Assembly: GCF_039634365.2 (NCBI RefSeq)
Contig: NZ_CP155079.2
Coordinates: forward strand, 4,898,001 to 4,962,000
Direction of reading: 5' to 3'
Source of the DNA: Mucilaginibacter sp. PAMB04168
GTDB taxonomy: Bacteria > Bacteroidota > Bacteroidia > Sphingobacteriales > Sphingobacteriaceae
Length of the DNA stretch: 64,000 bases
This document shows, piece after piece, positions 17,748 through 26,584 of this stretch. Each line of letters starts with the position of its first letter. Position 1 is the first letter of the stretch. Made by a program: the position numbers and the translations under genes. Under the pieces are notes generated by a model that was given only the letters and a program-made list of their open reading frames with translations, was not told the origin of the DNA and made no database searches.

Positions 17748-19478
17748 TTATTTTCCGGAATCGGGTTTATTCGTTCCCCGCCTAATATCGGTAACCTTTT
17801 GGCGATTTTGTTCCAAAATTTCCTTCTTCAGATCTTCTTCAATATATACTTTGTTTAACTCTTCTTCAGTCGACTCAAATTCTGTTTTTAAGCTATCAAT
17901 TTTTGCTTCAAGCACTTTGCGTTTTCTTAACAACTCGCGGTCTTTTCGGGTAATAGCATGTGTATGCAGCATTTGGCCGGTTTCTTCTAACAGCATCTGC
18001 GCTTCGCGGGCCGAGCCGGTTAGCACGCCATCGGGGCCCAAATACACATCTACCAGGTCAAGTCCTTCATCGGTAATAATAAACTCACGTACTTGATTAG
18101 AGTGCTGCATCCCTCTCGATTTCATGATGTGTAAACCGCGGTTACGTTCGCCGTTCATTTCAATATCTTTAATGAGCAGCCAGGCATCCACTAATGAGGA
18201 TACACCTTCGTCGGTTTGCTCATTAACAATGGTGTTTAAAGTTAGCGCCGTAAACATTACTGTTATCTGCTCTTCCTGTAAAAAGTCTATCAACCGTACC
18301 AGCATCGATTTTACGTCGCTTACGGTACCCACGGTAATCAAATTGGTAATAGGATCGAGCACTACAATTTGCGGCTTATACTTCCGGATGGCTTTATGAA
18401 TAGCCACCAGGTGCATTTCTAAACCGTACATAGTTGGTCTTGATGCATAAAACTGCAACAAGCCGTTATCAACATGGGTTTGCAGATCCATGCCTATAGA
18501 TTGCATGTTACGTATAATTTGCCGGGGCGACTCCTCAAAAGCAAAATACAAGCAGCGTTCACCGCGCTGGCAGGCCTCATTTGCGAAGCTGCAACCAACG
18601 CTGGTTTTACCGGTACCTGCCGTGCCCGATACCAGTATGCTGCTGCCGCGGTAAAAACCACCTTTGCTCAGCATACCATTTAGCGCGTCTATACCTGAAC
18701 TTACAGTTTCAGATGATACTTTTTTATTTAAAAGCAATGAGGTTACAGGCAATACAGAAATGCCCTCTTCATCAATTAAAAAAGGATATTCATTAGTGCC
18801 ATGTACCGAACCCCGGTACTTAACAATACGCAACCGCCGCGTTGATATTTGGTTGATAATGCGATGATCGAGCAGGATTACACAGTCTGACACATATTCT
18901 TCAAGGCCCTGGCGGGTCAGCGATTCGTCGCCACGCTCGCCTGTTATGATAGCTGTTACCCCTTTGTTCTTTAACCACTGAAATAGCCTTCGCAACTCGG
19001 CTCTCAAAATAGCCTGGTTAGATAGGCCCGAAAACAGATTTTCGATCGTATCGAGCACCACGCGCTTAGCGCCAATACTGTCAATTGCATAACCCAGGCG
19101 TATAAACAGGCCTTCCAGGTCATACTCGCCGGTTTCTTCAATCTCGGCACGGTCTACATGTATGTAGTCAATTTTAATCTTCTTCTCTTCCTGCAGCTTT
19201 TTTAAATCAAACCCCAAGGAGGCTACGTTGGTAGCCAGCTCATCAGCTTTTTCTTCAAAAGCAATAAACACGCCCGGTTCATTAAACTCCTGCGCGCCTC
19301 TTACAATAAACTCTAAAGAAAACAATGTTTTGCCACAGCCCGCGCTACCACATATTAAAGTTGGCCGGCCGGTAGGTAATCCCCCTAAGGTAATCTCATC
19401 CAATCCGCTTATGCCGGTGGGTGTTTTAGGTAAATTAATAATGCTATTATTTAAATTATCGGACTGAGAAACGGACAT
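17748..19478 (-). CDS. kaiC: KaiC-family double-domain ATPase/autokinase
   Basis: A 576-residue KaiC with two RecA-like domains. CI has Walker A GSAGCGKT (44-51) and catalytic Glu pair 75-76 (FIAFEE). CII has GTAGTGKT (285-292) and Glu pair 315-316 (YFAFEE). By alignment to Synechococcus KaiC, the phosphorylation pair Ser431/Thr432 corresponds to Ser427/Ser428 in EGVSSLVDAW, so both sites are kept but as Ser-Ser. A C-terminal coiled-coil tail (about 510-565) follows, unlike the short cyanobacterial tail that KaiA binds. It is first in the operon with two kaiB genes and a PAS kinase. No kaiA is present. Timing or stress-signalling roles are possible; circadian function is not shown. Confidence 0.94.
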   Translation of the reverse strand: MSVSQSDNLNNSIINLPKTPTGISGLDEITLGGLPTGRPTLICGSAGCGKTLFSLEFIVRGAQEFNEPGVFIAFEEKADELATNVASLGFDLKKLQEEKKIKIDYIHVDRAEIEETGEYDLEGLFIRLGYAIDSIGAKRVVLDTIENLFSGLSNQAILRAELRRLFQWLKNKGVTAIITGERGDESLTRQGLEEYVSDCVILLDHRIINQISTRRLRIVKYRGSVHGTNEYPFLIDEEGISVLPVTSLLLNKKVSSETVSSGIDALNGMLSKGGFYRGSSILVSGTAGTGKTSVGCSFANEACQRGERCLYFAFEESPRQIIRNMQSIGMDLQTHVDNGLLQFYASRPTMYGLEMHLVAIHKAIRKYKPQIVVLDPITNLITVGTVSDVKSMLVRLIDFLQEEQITVMFTALTLNTIVNEQTDEGVSSLVDAWLLIKDIEMNGERNRGLHIMKSRGMQHSNQVREFIITDEGLDLVDVYLGPDGVLTGSAREAQMLLEETGQMLHTHAITRKDRELLRKRKVLEAKIDSLKTEFESTEEELNKVYIEEDLKKEILEQNRQKVTDIRRGTNKPDSGK

Positions 19479-19711
19479 GATTACTTGATAAGTGTGTACA
19501 AGGTACTGCTTTTTATCTCAATAAATTAATTTTGCGCTTATTTAAAGTATATTATTGCGCACAAATATTATCTAAAAAGATAGCAACACAAAGTACAAAA
19601 AGATTCATTTGCAGGCTTATACTCTGTAAACACACCCCAAATAACGCACAACACCAAGTTGTAAATTCAACTTCTGGCGAGTTAAACAAGTAAGGTTTAC
19701 ATGCAGCTTCT

Positions 19712-20950
19712 TTAGTTTGTAAGCTTTGCTATGGTTTGCTCAATTATAGCACAGCATTCATCCATTTGCACAGCATTTATTACTAACGGCGGCGAAAAGC
19801 GTATGGTGTGGCCATGAGTTGGTTTTGCCAGCAAACCGTTATCACGTAGGGCTAAGCATACGTCCCAGGCAGTAAAGGGTAGGTTGTCGGCAATATCAAT
19901 TGCATTAAGTAGCCCTCTTCCTCTAACTGCTGTTACTACTGCGGGGTACTTAGCTTTGAGCTGCTCCATGCGCTCCCTGAACAGTAAGCCAAGGCTGTCA
20001 GCATTTTCAGGTAAAGTTTCATCTACAATTACCTGCAGTGAGGCTACACAAACTGCCGCCGCCAAAGGGTTACCACCAAAGGTAGAGCCATGCTCGCCCG
20101 GGCGAATGCATAACATAATATCATCATTAGCCAAAACGGCCGATACTGGCAGCACACCACCAGCCATGGCTTTGCCCACAATCAGCACATCGGCATGTAC
20201 ATCATCATAATAGCTGGCCAGCATTTTACCTGTACGGCCAATACCGGTTTGTATCTCATCGGCCATAAGCAGTACATTATATTGCCTGCATAGGGCATGT
20301 ACAGCGGCTAAATAACCTTGTTGCGGCACAATTACGCCCGCTTCGCCCTGTATGGGTTCTACTAAAAAAGCACAGATGTTAGGATTGCTTTTTAAAGCAT
20401 CTTCAAGCGCCTGCAAATTATTGTACGGAATAATGGTAAAGCCTGGCAGGTATGGCCCAAACTCGTCTTTAGACTCGGCACTGTCTGAAAAGGAAATGAT
20501 ACCGGTTGTACGCCCATGAAAATTACCAGACGCTACCAGTATATCAGCTTTGTTATCAGCAATCCCTTTGTGCTGATAAGCCCATTTACGCGCCAGTTTA
20601 ATAGCGGTTTCAACGGCTTCAGCGCCAGAGTTCATGAACAGCGCCTTATCATAATCAAACAAACGGCATACATATTCTTCTGCTTTTCCTAACTGGTCGT
20701 TATAAAATGCCCGTGAGGTTAGCGTAAGCTTTTGCGCCTGGCTTATTAGCGCATTGATAATTTTAGGATGGCAATGACCCTGGTTAACTGCGCTGTAGGC
20801 CGACAGGAAATCGTAATACCGCTTACCATCTACATCCCACAAATACACCCCCTCGCCACGTGAAAGTACAACGGGCAGCGGATGATAGTTATGCGCGCCG
20901 TAGCGCTCTTCGGTATCAATGTATTGCTGGGTATGAGATAGAGTAAGCAT
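19712..20950 (-). CDS. rocD: Ornithine aminotransferase
   Basis: A 412-residue class III PLP-dependent aminotransferase. The start TQQYIDTEERYGAHNYHPLP is diagnostic for ornithine--oxo-acid transaminase, as are GEGVYLWDVDGKRYYDFLSAYSAVNQGH and FLVEPIQGEAGVIVP. The PLP lysine lies in LIVGKAMAGGVLPVSAV and the Asp in LMADEIQTGIGRTG. It converts ornithine and 2-oxoglutarate to glutamate semialdehyde and glutamate in arginine/proline metabolism. It stands alone on the minus strand, 233 bp downstream of nothing co-directional and upstream-divergent from a peptidase cluster. Confidence 0.95.
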   Translation of the reverse strand: MLTLSHTQQYIDTEERYGAHNYHPLPVVLSRGEGVYLWDVDGKRYYDFLSAYSAVNQGHCHPKIINALISQAQKLTLTSRAFYNDQLGKAEEYVCRLFDYDKALFMNSGAEAVETAIKLARKWAYQHKGIADNKADILVASGNFHGRTTGIISFSDSAESKDEFGPYLPGFTIIPYNNLQALEDALKSNPNICAFLVEPIQGEAGVIVPQQGYLAAVHALCRQYNVLLMADEIQTGIGRTGKMLASYYDDVHADVLIVGKAMAGGVLPVSAVLANDDIMLCIRPGEHGSTFGGNPLAAAVCVASLQVIVDETLPENADSLGLLFRERMEQLKAKYPAVVTAVRGRGLLNAIDIADNLPFTAWDVCLALRDNGLLAKPTHGHTIRFSPPLVINAVQMDECCAIIEQTIAKLTN

Positions 20951-21134
20951 AGGGCCAAAATATTAATTTACGTTATAAATAACGATAATGAGTACGGATT
21001 ATTTATCCTGCTGTTAGCCCCCAAGGTAACAAATCTGTAAGTGATAACCCATTGCCCAGCCAAAAAATAGTAATTTACCTATATTGCGTGGTCTAAAAAG
21101 CTTACTACATATTATACATATTTCATCATTGAGC

Positions 21135-23480
21135 ATGAATAAACTCTTACTTACGGCATTTGTATTTACCCTTACAACAACTACTTATGCCCAGCAAGCA
21201 CCAATCTTAACCGCTAAAGACTATGAACGTGCCGAAAGCATGTTAGGCTATAGCGCAACACCGCTTATTGATGGCGGCATGATACGCCCCAACTGGTTGC
21301 CGGGCGATAAATTATGGTACCGCAACTTAACTGCTAACGGTGCCGAATTTGTAATGGTTGACCCTGCTAAGGGAACCCGTACACCGGCTTTCGATCATCA
21401 AAGAATGGCAGAGTCTCTATCTAAAGCGACAGGCAACCATTACAGTGCCAATAGATTACCTTTTCAATCCATCATACCGGCTGCCGATGGTAAGTTGTTA
21501 AGCTTTTACGCCGCCGGAAAGATGTGGAAGGCAGATTTGCAGAATTATACCTTAACCGAAGATGCCAATGCTGCAGCACCTCGCTCTGTAATGCCAGGCC
21601 GCCGCGGTGGCCTAACGGGGGTAATATCGCCCGATGGTACGAAGGCTGCCTTTATAAAAGATTATAACTTATGGGTGCGCGATGTGGCCAGCGGCAAACA
21701 AACGCAGCTCACTAACGATGGCGTTAAAGATTTCGGTTATGCAACCGATAACGCAGGCTGGAAACATAGTGATATGGCTATTCTGCGTTGGTCTCCAGAT
21801 TCTAAAAAAATTGCCACTTTTAAACAAGACCAGCGCAAGGTTGGCGATATGTACCTGGTGACCACCAACGTAGGCACGCCTAAACTGGAGGCCTGGAAAT
21901 ATCCCCTGCCTGGCGACAAGGACATACCGTTGATACACCGCTGCATTATTGAAGTGGAAAAGCCAAAAGTGATTATGCTGAAGGTGCAGCCCGATCCTCA
22001 CCGCGCTACTTTGAGTGATGATATATCGAGCAGTGGCACATTCGATGATGTTGACTGGAATGCTGATGCCTCGCAACTGGCCTTCGTATCCACCTCGCGC
22101 GATCATAAGCAGGAAAAAGTACGCATTGCCAATGCAGCTACTGGTGATGTACGCGAAGTGTTTGAGGAAACCGTGGCCACGCAATACGAATCGGGTTGGG
22201 ACAGCATTAACTGGAAATACCTGGCAGGTAGTAATGAGATCATCTGGTTTTCGGAACGTGACAACTGGGGGCATTTGTATTTGTATGATGCGCGCACCGG
22301 CAAACTAAAAAACCAGATTACCAAGGGCAGCTTTGTGGTTACACAACTGCTAAAGGTTGATGAAAAAAACCGGCAGTTATACTTTTTGGCCGGTGGCCGC
22401 GAGCCGGGTAACCCGTACTTCAGCCACTTATATCGCATAGGGTTTGATGGTAAGAAATTAACTTTGCTTACACCCGAGGATGGCAACCACCAGATTACCT
22501 TCTCACCCACCGAAAACTATTTTGTAGATAGTTATTCGAAGCCCGATGTACCGGGTGTAACCGTTTTACGCAACTTGAATGGCAAGCTGATTGTATTGCT
22601 GGAGAAAACTGACATATCGCGCCTTACCGCTACCGGCTGGAAAGCGCCCACCGCTATAACCGTTAAAGCACACGATGGCAAAACGGATTTATTTGGTTTA
22701 ATGTTCACGCCTACTAAGCTCGATCCTTCTAAAAAATACCCTATCATCAATTACATCTACCCTGGCCCGCAGGGCGGCAGTGTGGGTAGCTGGTCTTTTT
22801 CGCCTGTACGGGGCGACCACCAGGCACTGGCTGAGCTGGGCTTTGTAGTGGTACTGATTGAAGGCACCAGCAACCCATTGCGCTCCAAAAGTTACCATGA
22901 TATGAACTACGGTAACATGGCCGAAAACACACTGCCCGACCAAATTGGCGGCATGCAGCAACTGGCCCAAAAGTACCCGTACATTGATATTAACCGTGCC
23001 GGTATTTGGGGACACTCGGGCGGTGGTTTTGCCACAGCATCGGCCATGTTTAAATACCCCGACTTTTTTAAAGTAGGCATATCAGAATCGGGCAACCATG
23101 AGAACCGCAACTATGAGGATGACTGGGGCGAACGCTATATTGGGTTGTTAACCAAAGATGCCAGCGGCAAATCAAACTATGAGGATCAGGCTAACCAAAA
23201 TTACGCCAAGAACCTGAAAGGCAAGCTGATGCTGGCCCACGGTATGATGGATGATAACGTGCCGCCATACAATACCCTGCTGGTAGTTGAGGCATTGGAA
23301 AAAGCTAATAAGGATTACGATTTGGTGATTTTTCCTAACAGTGCACATGGTTACGGCCCTTACAGCCCCTACATGATGCGCCGCCGGTGGGATTATTTTG
23401 TGCGTAACCTGCTGGGTGCCGAGCCGCCAAAAGAATACCAGCTAAAAACTAAACCGGATCCACGCAACAGCGCACAGTAA
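21135..23480 (+). CDS. Secreted dipeptidyl peptidase IV-type serine peptidase (S9B)
   Basis: A 781-residue protein from Met at 21135. This start is preferred over an upstream ATG at 21084 because it gives a clean signal peptide ending TYAQ. An eight-bladed DPP-IV N-terminal propeller (about 90-510) precedes the S9 alpha/beta hydrolase. The triad is Ser628 (GHSGGGF), Asp706 (MMDDNVPP) and His738 (SAHGYG); the spacing equals that of human DPP4 (630/708/740). The nucleophile elbow is GHSGG rather than GWSYGG. The double Glu loop of true DPP-IV was not verified. It should trim dipeptides from periplasmic peptides. A P1 peptidase and an aminotransferase follow in an operon. Confidence 0.92.
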   Translation: MNKLLLTAFVFTLTTTTYAQQAPILTAKDYERAESMLGYSATPLIDGGMIRPNWLPGDKLWYRNLTANGAEFVMVDPAKGTRTPAFDHQRMAESLSKATGNHYSANRLPFQSIIPAADGKLLSFYAAGKMWKADLQNYTLTEDANAAAPRSVMPGRRGGLTGVISPDGTKAAFIKDYNLWVRDVASGKQTQLTNDGVKDFGYATDNAGWKHSDMAILRWSPDSKKIATFKQDQRKVGDMYLVTTNVGTPKLEAWKYPLPGDKDIPLIHRCIIEVEKPKVIMLKVQPDPHRATLSDDISSSGTFDDVDWNADASQLAFVSTSRDHKQEKVRIANAATGDVREVFEETVATQYESGWDSINWKYLAGSNEIIWFSERDNWGHLYLYDARTGKLKNQITKGSFVVTQLLKVDEKNRQLYFLAGGREPGNPYFSHLYRIGFDGKKLTLLTPEDGNHQITFSPTENYFVDSYSKPDVPGVTVLRNLNGKLIVLLEKTDISRLTATGWKAPTAITVKAHDGKTDLFGLMFTPTKLDPSKKYPIINYIYPGPQGGSVGSWSFSPVRGDHQALAELGFVVVLIEGTSNPLRSKSYHDMNYGNMAENTLPDQIGGMQQLAQKYPYIDINRAGIWGHSGGGFATASAMFKYPDFFKVGISESGNHENRNYEDDWGERYIGLLTKDASGKSNYEDQANQNYAKNLKGKLMLAHGMMDDNVPPYNTLLVVEALEKANKDYDLVIFPNSAHGYGPYSPYMMRRRWDYFVRNLLGAEPPKEYQLKTKPDPRNSAQ

Positions 23481-23506
23481 AAGGGATTGCGCTGAATTAA
23501 AGTAGT

Positions 23507-24643
23507 ATGAAAAAGCTGTTAGTTTGCTTGTATATTGTTATTGCTGCATTGGAAGCGCGGGCCCAGCCTTTAAAGAGAGCACGCGACTACGGCCTTCAGT
23601 TTGGCGTAATACCCACTGGCAAACAGAATGCAATTACAGATGTGGCCGGTGTAAAGGTGGGGCAAACCACCTTAATTAAAGGTGACAACATACGTACCGG
23701 CGTTACGGTAATTATGCCGCATGAGGGTAACGTTTTTCAGCAAAAGGTACCAGCTGCGGTGTTTGCAGGCAATGGCTTTGGCAAGCTGGCCGGCAGCACA
23801 CAAATTGCGGAGCTGGGCAACCTGGAAACGCCCATTGTATTAACCAATACACTTAATGTATCTACCGGCCTGGATGCGCTGATAGATTACACTTTACAGC
23901 AAAAGGGTAATGAGAAACTACAGTCGGTCAATGCGGTAGTTGGGGAAACCAACGATGGCTACCTGAATGATATACAAGGCCGGCATGTTACCAAGAATGA
24001 TGTTTTACTAGCCATCCGGAACGCTAAAGCAAGCGATGTAGCCGAGGGCGCTGTTGGTGCCGGCACCGGTACGGTTTGCTTTGGTTTCAAAGGCGGTATT
24101 GGTACCGCATCTCGGCTATTGCCTAAAAGCTTGGGCGGTTACACGGTAGGCGTTTTAGTTCAAACCAACTTTGGAGGCGTATTGCAGATTGATGGCGCAC
24201 CTGTAGGCCGCGAGCTGGGCAAGTTCGACTTTAGCAACCAGTTAATGAACAACGCAGATGGCTCTTGCATGATGATTGTTGCCACCGATGCGCCTTTGGA
24301 TAGCCGAAATCTGCAAAGGCTGGCTAAACGTGCTTTTATGGGTCTGGCCAAAACAGGTGGCATTGCCTCAAACGGCAGCGGCGACTATGTGATCGCTTTT
24401 TCGACAGCAGCCTCGGTGCGGGTTTTTCACCAGCCTGTCCAACCCTTGCAACAAGCGGAGTATTTACAAAACGATTACGTATCACCAGTGTTTATGGCTG
24501 CTATAGAGGCAACCGAAGAAGCGATCATTAACTCGCTCTTTGCAGGTGTGGATATGAAAGGCAAAGAAGGCCATCAAGTACCAGCCTTACCGCTGGATAG
24601 GGTAATGCCTATTTTAAAAAAATATAACGTTGTGAAAAAATGA
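23507..24643 (+). CDS. P1/S58 (DmpA-type) aminopeptidase
   Basis: A 378-residue self-processing Ntn-type peptidase of the DmpA/BapA family with a signal peptide (1-19, ending ARAQ). The start RARDYGLQFGVIPTGKQNAITDVAGVKVG is typical. NDGYLNDIQG follows, and the autocleavage site Gly290-Ser291 lies in ASNGSGDYVIAFST; Ser291 becomes the nucleophile of the beta subunit. Family members cleave N-terminal L- or D-residues or beta-amino acids from short peptides. The gene is 26 bp after the DPP-IV gene and overlaps the next gene by 4 bp, so the three act together in periplasmic peptide breakdown. Confidence 0.93.
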   Translation: MKKLLVCLYIVIAALEARAQPLKRARDYGLQFGVIPTGKQNAITDVAGVKVGQTTLIKGDNIRTGVTVIMPHEGNVFQQKVPAAVFAGNGFGKLAGSTQIAELGNLETPIVLTNTLNVSTGLDALIDYTLQQKGNEKLQSVNAVVGETNDGYLNDIQGRHVTKNDVLLAIRNAKASDVAEGAVGAGTGTVCFGFKGGIGTASRLLPKSLGGYTVGVLVQTNFGGVLQIDGAPVGRELGKFDFSNQLMNNADGSCMMIVATDAPLDSRNLQRLAKRAFMGLAKTGGIASNGSGDYVIAFSTAASVRVFHQPVQPLQQAEYLQNDYVSPVFMAAIEATEEAIINSLFAGVDMKGKEGHQVPALPLDRVMPILKKYNVVKK

Positions 24644-25458
24644 GTAAGTATACCGTTGTTAATAATGATTTTGTATTAGCTGGCGAGGCGTCGGTTTTAA
24701 TTACAGATTTAGCTGTACAAAGAGGATATGGTATTTTTGACTTTTTTAAAATCATTAATGGGCAGCCCATCTTTTTAGAAGATCATCTGGACCGCTTTTA
24801 TCATTCGGCCGGGCAATTGCGTCTGCCCGTTGCTTATAATCGCGATGAGCTGAAAGCAGTGCTGTTTGAGCTGATGAAAAAGAATGAAGTATCCGACTCC
24901 GGCATCCGGATTACGCTTACCGGCGGCTACTCACCTGATGGATATACAGTAGTTAAGCCGAACATGATCATTACACAACAGCCGCTTACCATAAGTAAGG
25001 AGATTAACAGCCAGGGCATTAAAGTTATAACTCACCCTCACCAGCGCCAAATGGCCCACATTAAAACAATAGACTATTTAATGGCTATATGGCTGCAGCC
25101 CCTTATTAAAGAGAAAGGCGCTGATGATGTGCTGTATCATAATAACGGTATGGTGAAGGAGGTACCGCGGGCTAATTTCTTTATTGTTACCTCCAATAAT
25201 GAGGTACTTACAAGCGGAACAGGTGTGCTAAAAGGCATTATACGCAAACAATTATTAGGACTTAACGGCAAAGGCTTCAACGTACAGGAACGCGAAATAA
25301 GCCTGGAAGAAGTAATGGCCTGTAAAGAAGCCTTCATCACCAGTTCAACTAAGAACATACTGCCTGTTACCGAAATAGACGGCCATGTAATTGGCAATGG
25401 TGGGGCGGGTGAGGTTAGTAAAGCATTGAGCGAAAAACTGACATCACTGTTTAATTAA
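24640..25458 (+). CDS. Class IV PLP-dependent aminotransferase
   Basis: A 272-residue fold-type IV aminotransferase (branched-chain/D-alanine/aminodeoxychorismate lyase superfamily). The PLP lysine is Lys142 in HIKTIDYL, the conserved Glu-Asn segment is KEVPRANFFIV, and STKNILPV sits in the phosphate-binding region. RGYGIFDFFKI at the start is typical. It begins within the stop of the DmpA-type gene (ATGA overlap). Exact substrate cannot be set from sequence. Linked to a peptidase that may release D-amino acids, a D-amino-acid transaminase role is an attractive guess only. No signal peptide, so cytoplasmic. Confidence 0.9.
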   Translation: MSKYTVVNNDFVLAGEASVLITDLAVQRGYGIFDFFKIINGQPIFLEDHLDRFYHSAGQLRLPVAYNRDELKAVLFELMKKNEVSDSGIRITLTGGYSPDGYTVVKPNMIITQQPLTISKEINSQGIKVITHPHQRQMAHIKTIDYLMAIWLQPLIKEKGADDVLYHNNGMVKEVPRANFFIVTSNNEVLTSGTGVLKGIIRKQLLGLNGKGFNVQEREISLEEVMACKEAFITSSTKNILPVTEIDGHVIGNGGAGEVSKALSEKLTSLFN

Positions 25459-25478
25459 ACATTTAAGCATCCCTCTAT

Positions 25479-25521
25479 AAAACAAGAACAGCAGTTGCCG
25501 AGCAACTGCTGTTCTTGTTTT
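25479..25521. terminator. Bidirectional terminator
   Basis: A perfect 20-bp inverted repeat (25479-25498 with 25502-25521, 3-nt loop) lies between the convergent aminotransferase and OmpA lipoprotein genes. A-rich and T-rich stem ends let it work in both directions. Confidence 0.9.
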
Positions 25522-25541
25522 AATACAATATACAGGATGAT

Positions 25542-26396
25542 TTACTTCTTGTCTGGAGCTTTGTCTATCAGTTCCATAAACTGATCAAGTTTTGGTGTGA
25601 TGATAATTTGCGTACGGCGGTTACGTATTCTGCCGGCTTCGTTATCATTGCTGGTTAGCGGATTAAACTCGCCGCGGCCACCGGCAGTAAGCCTTTTAGG
25701 ATCAACACCGTAATTGGTTTGCAAAGCCATCACTACTGATGAAGCTCTCAACGCGCTCAAATCCCAGTTGTTACGAATGTTAGGTTTAGAAATTGGAATA
25801 TTATCGGTATTACCTTCAATCAGTACATCATAGTCTTTATAATCAGTAATGATCTTGGCAATTTTACTCAGGGTTGCACCTGCCGCATCCGAAATTTCGT
25901 AGCTGCCTGATTTGTACAGCATATTATCAGATAACGACACATAAACCACGCCTTTAAGCACCTGCACGTTTACGTCTTTAGATTCTTGCTGGCTTAATGA
26001 ACGGGTAAGGTTGTTGGTAAGCACCATATTGAGCGAATCACTCTTATTTTTGCTGTTCACCAACTGCTGAATGTATTTGTTGGATGAATTAATTTCATCA
26101 ACCAGCTTAGAGATGTTTACGTTACCCTGGCCGGATGAAGTTAAACACTTATCGAGCGCAGCCTGCAACGATTTTAGGTTAGAGCGCTCAGAAGCAATCT
26201 GATCTTCTAAACTGGTAACGCGTGTTTTTGCAGAAGCTAAATCTTTTTGGCTATTTAAATACCGTACATTAAGATCCTGGTGCTTGGTACGCAGGGTATC
26301 ATAACTGGTTTGCAGCTGCTGATACTTTTTGGAGCTTACACAGCCCGACGCCAGAACGACGGCGAGTAAAGCTATTGGCAAAATTGAAACTTTCAT
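25542..26396 (-). CDS. OmpA-family lipoprotein with coiled coil
   Basis: A 284-residue lipoprotein (lipobox ASGC, Cys19). A long alpha-helical coiled coil (about 25-130) is followed by an OmpA C-terminal peptidoglycan-binding domain (about 145-275). That domain has LIEGNTDNIPI, NWDLSALRASSVV and TAGGRGEFNPL, the last being a variant of the usual GxGE motif. It probably links the outer membrane to the cell wall. It stands alone, 188 bp from the T9SS-type OmpA gene. Confidence 0.9.
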   Translation of the reverse strand: MKVSILPIALLAVVLASGCVSSKKYQQLQTSYDTLRTKHQDLNVRYLNSQKDLASAKTRVTSLEDQIASERSNLKSLQAALDKCLTSSGQGNVNISKLVDEINSSNKYIQQLVNSKNKSDSLNMVLTNNLTRSLSQQESKDVNVQVLKGVVYVSLSDNMLYKSGSYEISDAAGATLSKIAKIITDYKDYDVLIEGNTDNIPISKPNIRNNWDLSALRASSVVMALQTNYGVDPKRLTAGGRGEFNPLTSNDNEAGRIRNRRTQIIITPKLDQFMELIDKAPDKK

Positions 26397-26584
26397 AGTT
26401 ATGTGCTAAAATTTAAACATTACGCATCAGCACCATTGTTGAAAGCTGTTTGATAAAACTGCACTATAATAGATGCAGCAACGATGGCTGATGCTGTTGA
26501 ATTATTCCTGTTCACAACAAAAAGCCCGCCAATTAGTTTGGAGCACTCCCCCAGGCCCTCCCGGTGGAAGTTTGGGAGGGCTCC

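Noticed and set aside
21669..22274. A 201-residue minus-strand open frame
   Set aside because: It lies wholly inside the DPP-IV-type gene, antisense to its propeller, and has no family resemblance.
26555..26581. GCCCTCCC/GGGAGGGC hairpin as a terminator of the PorE-like gene
   Set aside because: The stem is only 8 bp and no T-run follows on the minus strand, so it was not listed as a terminator.
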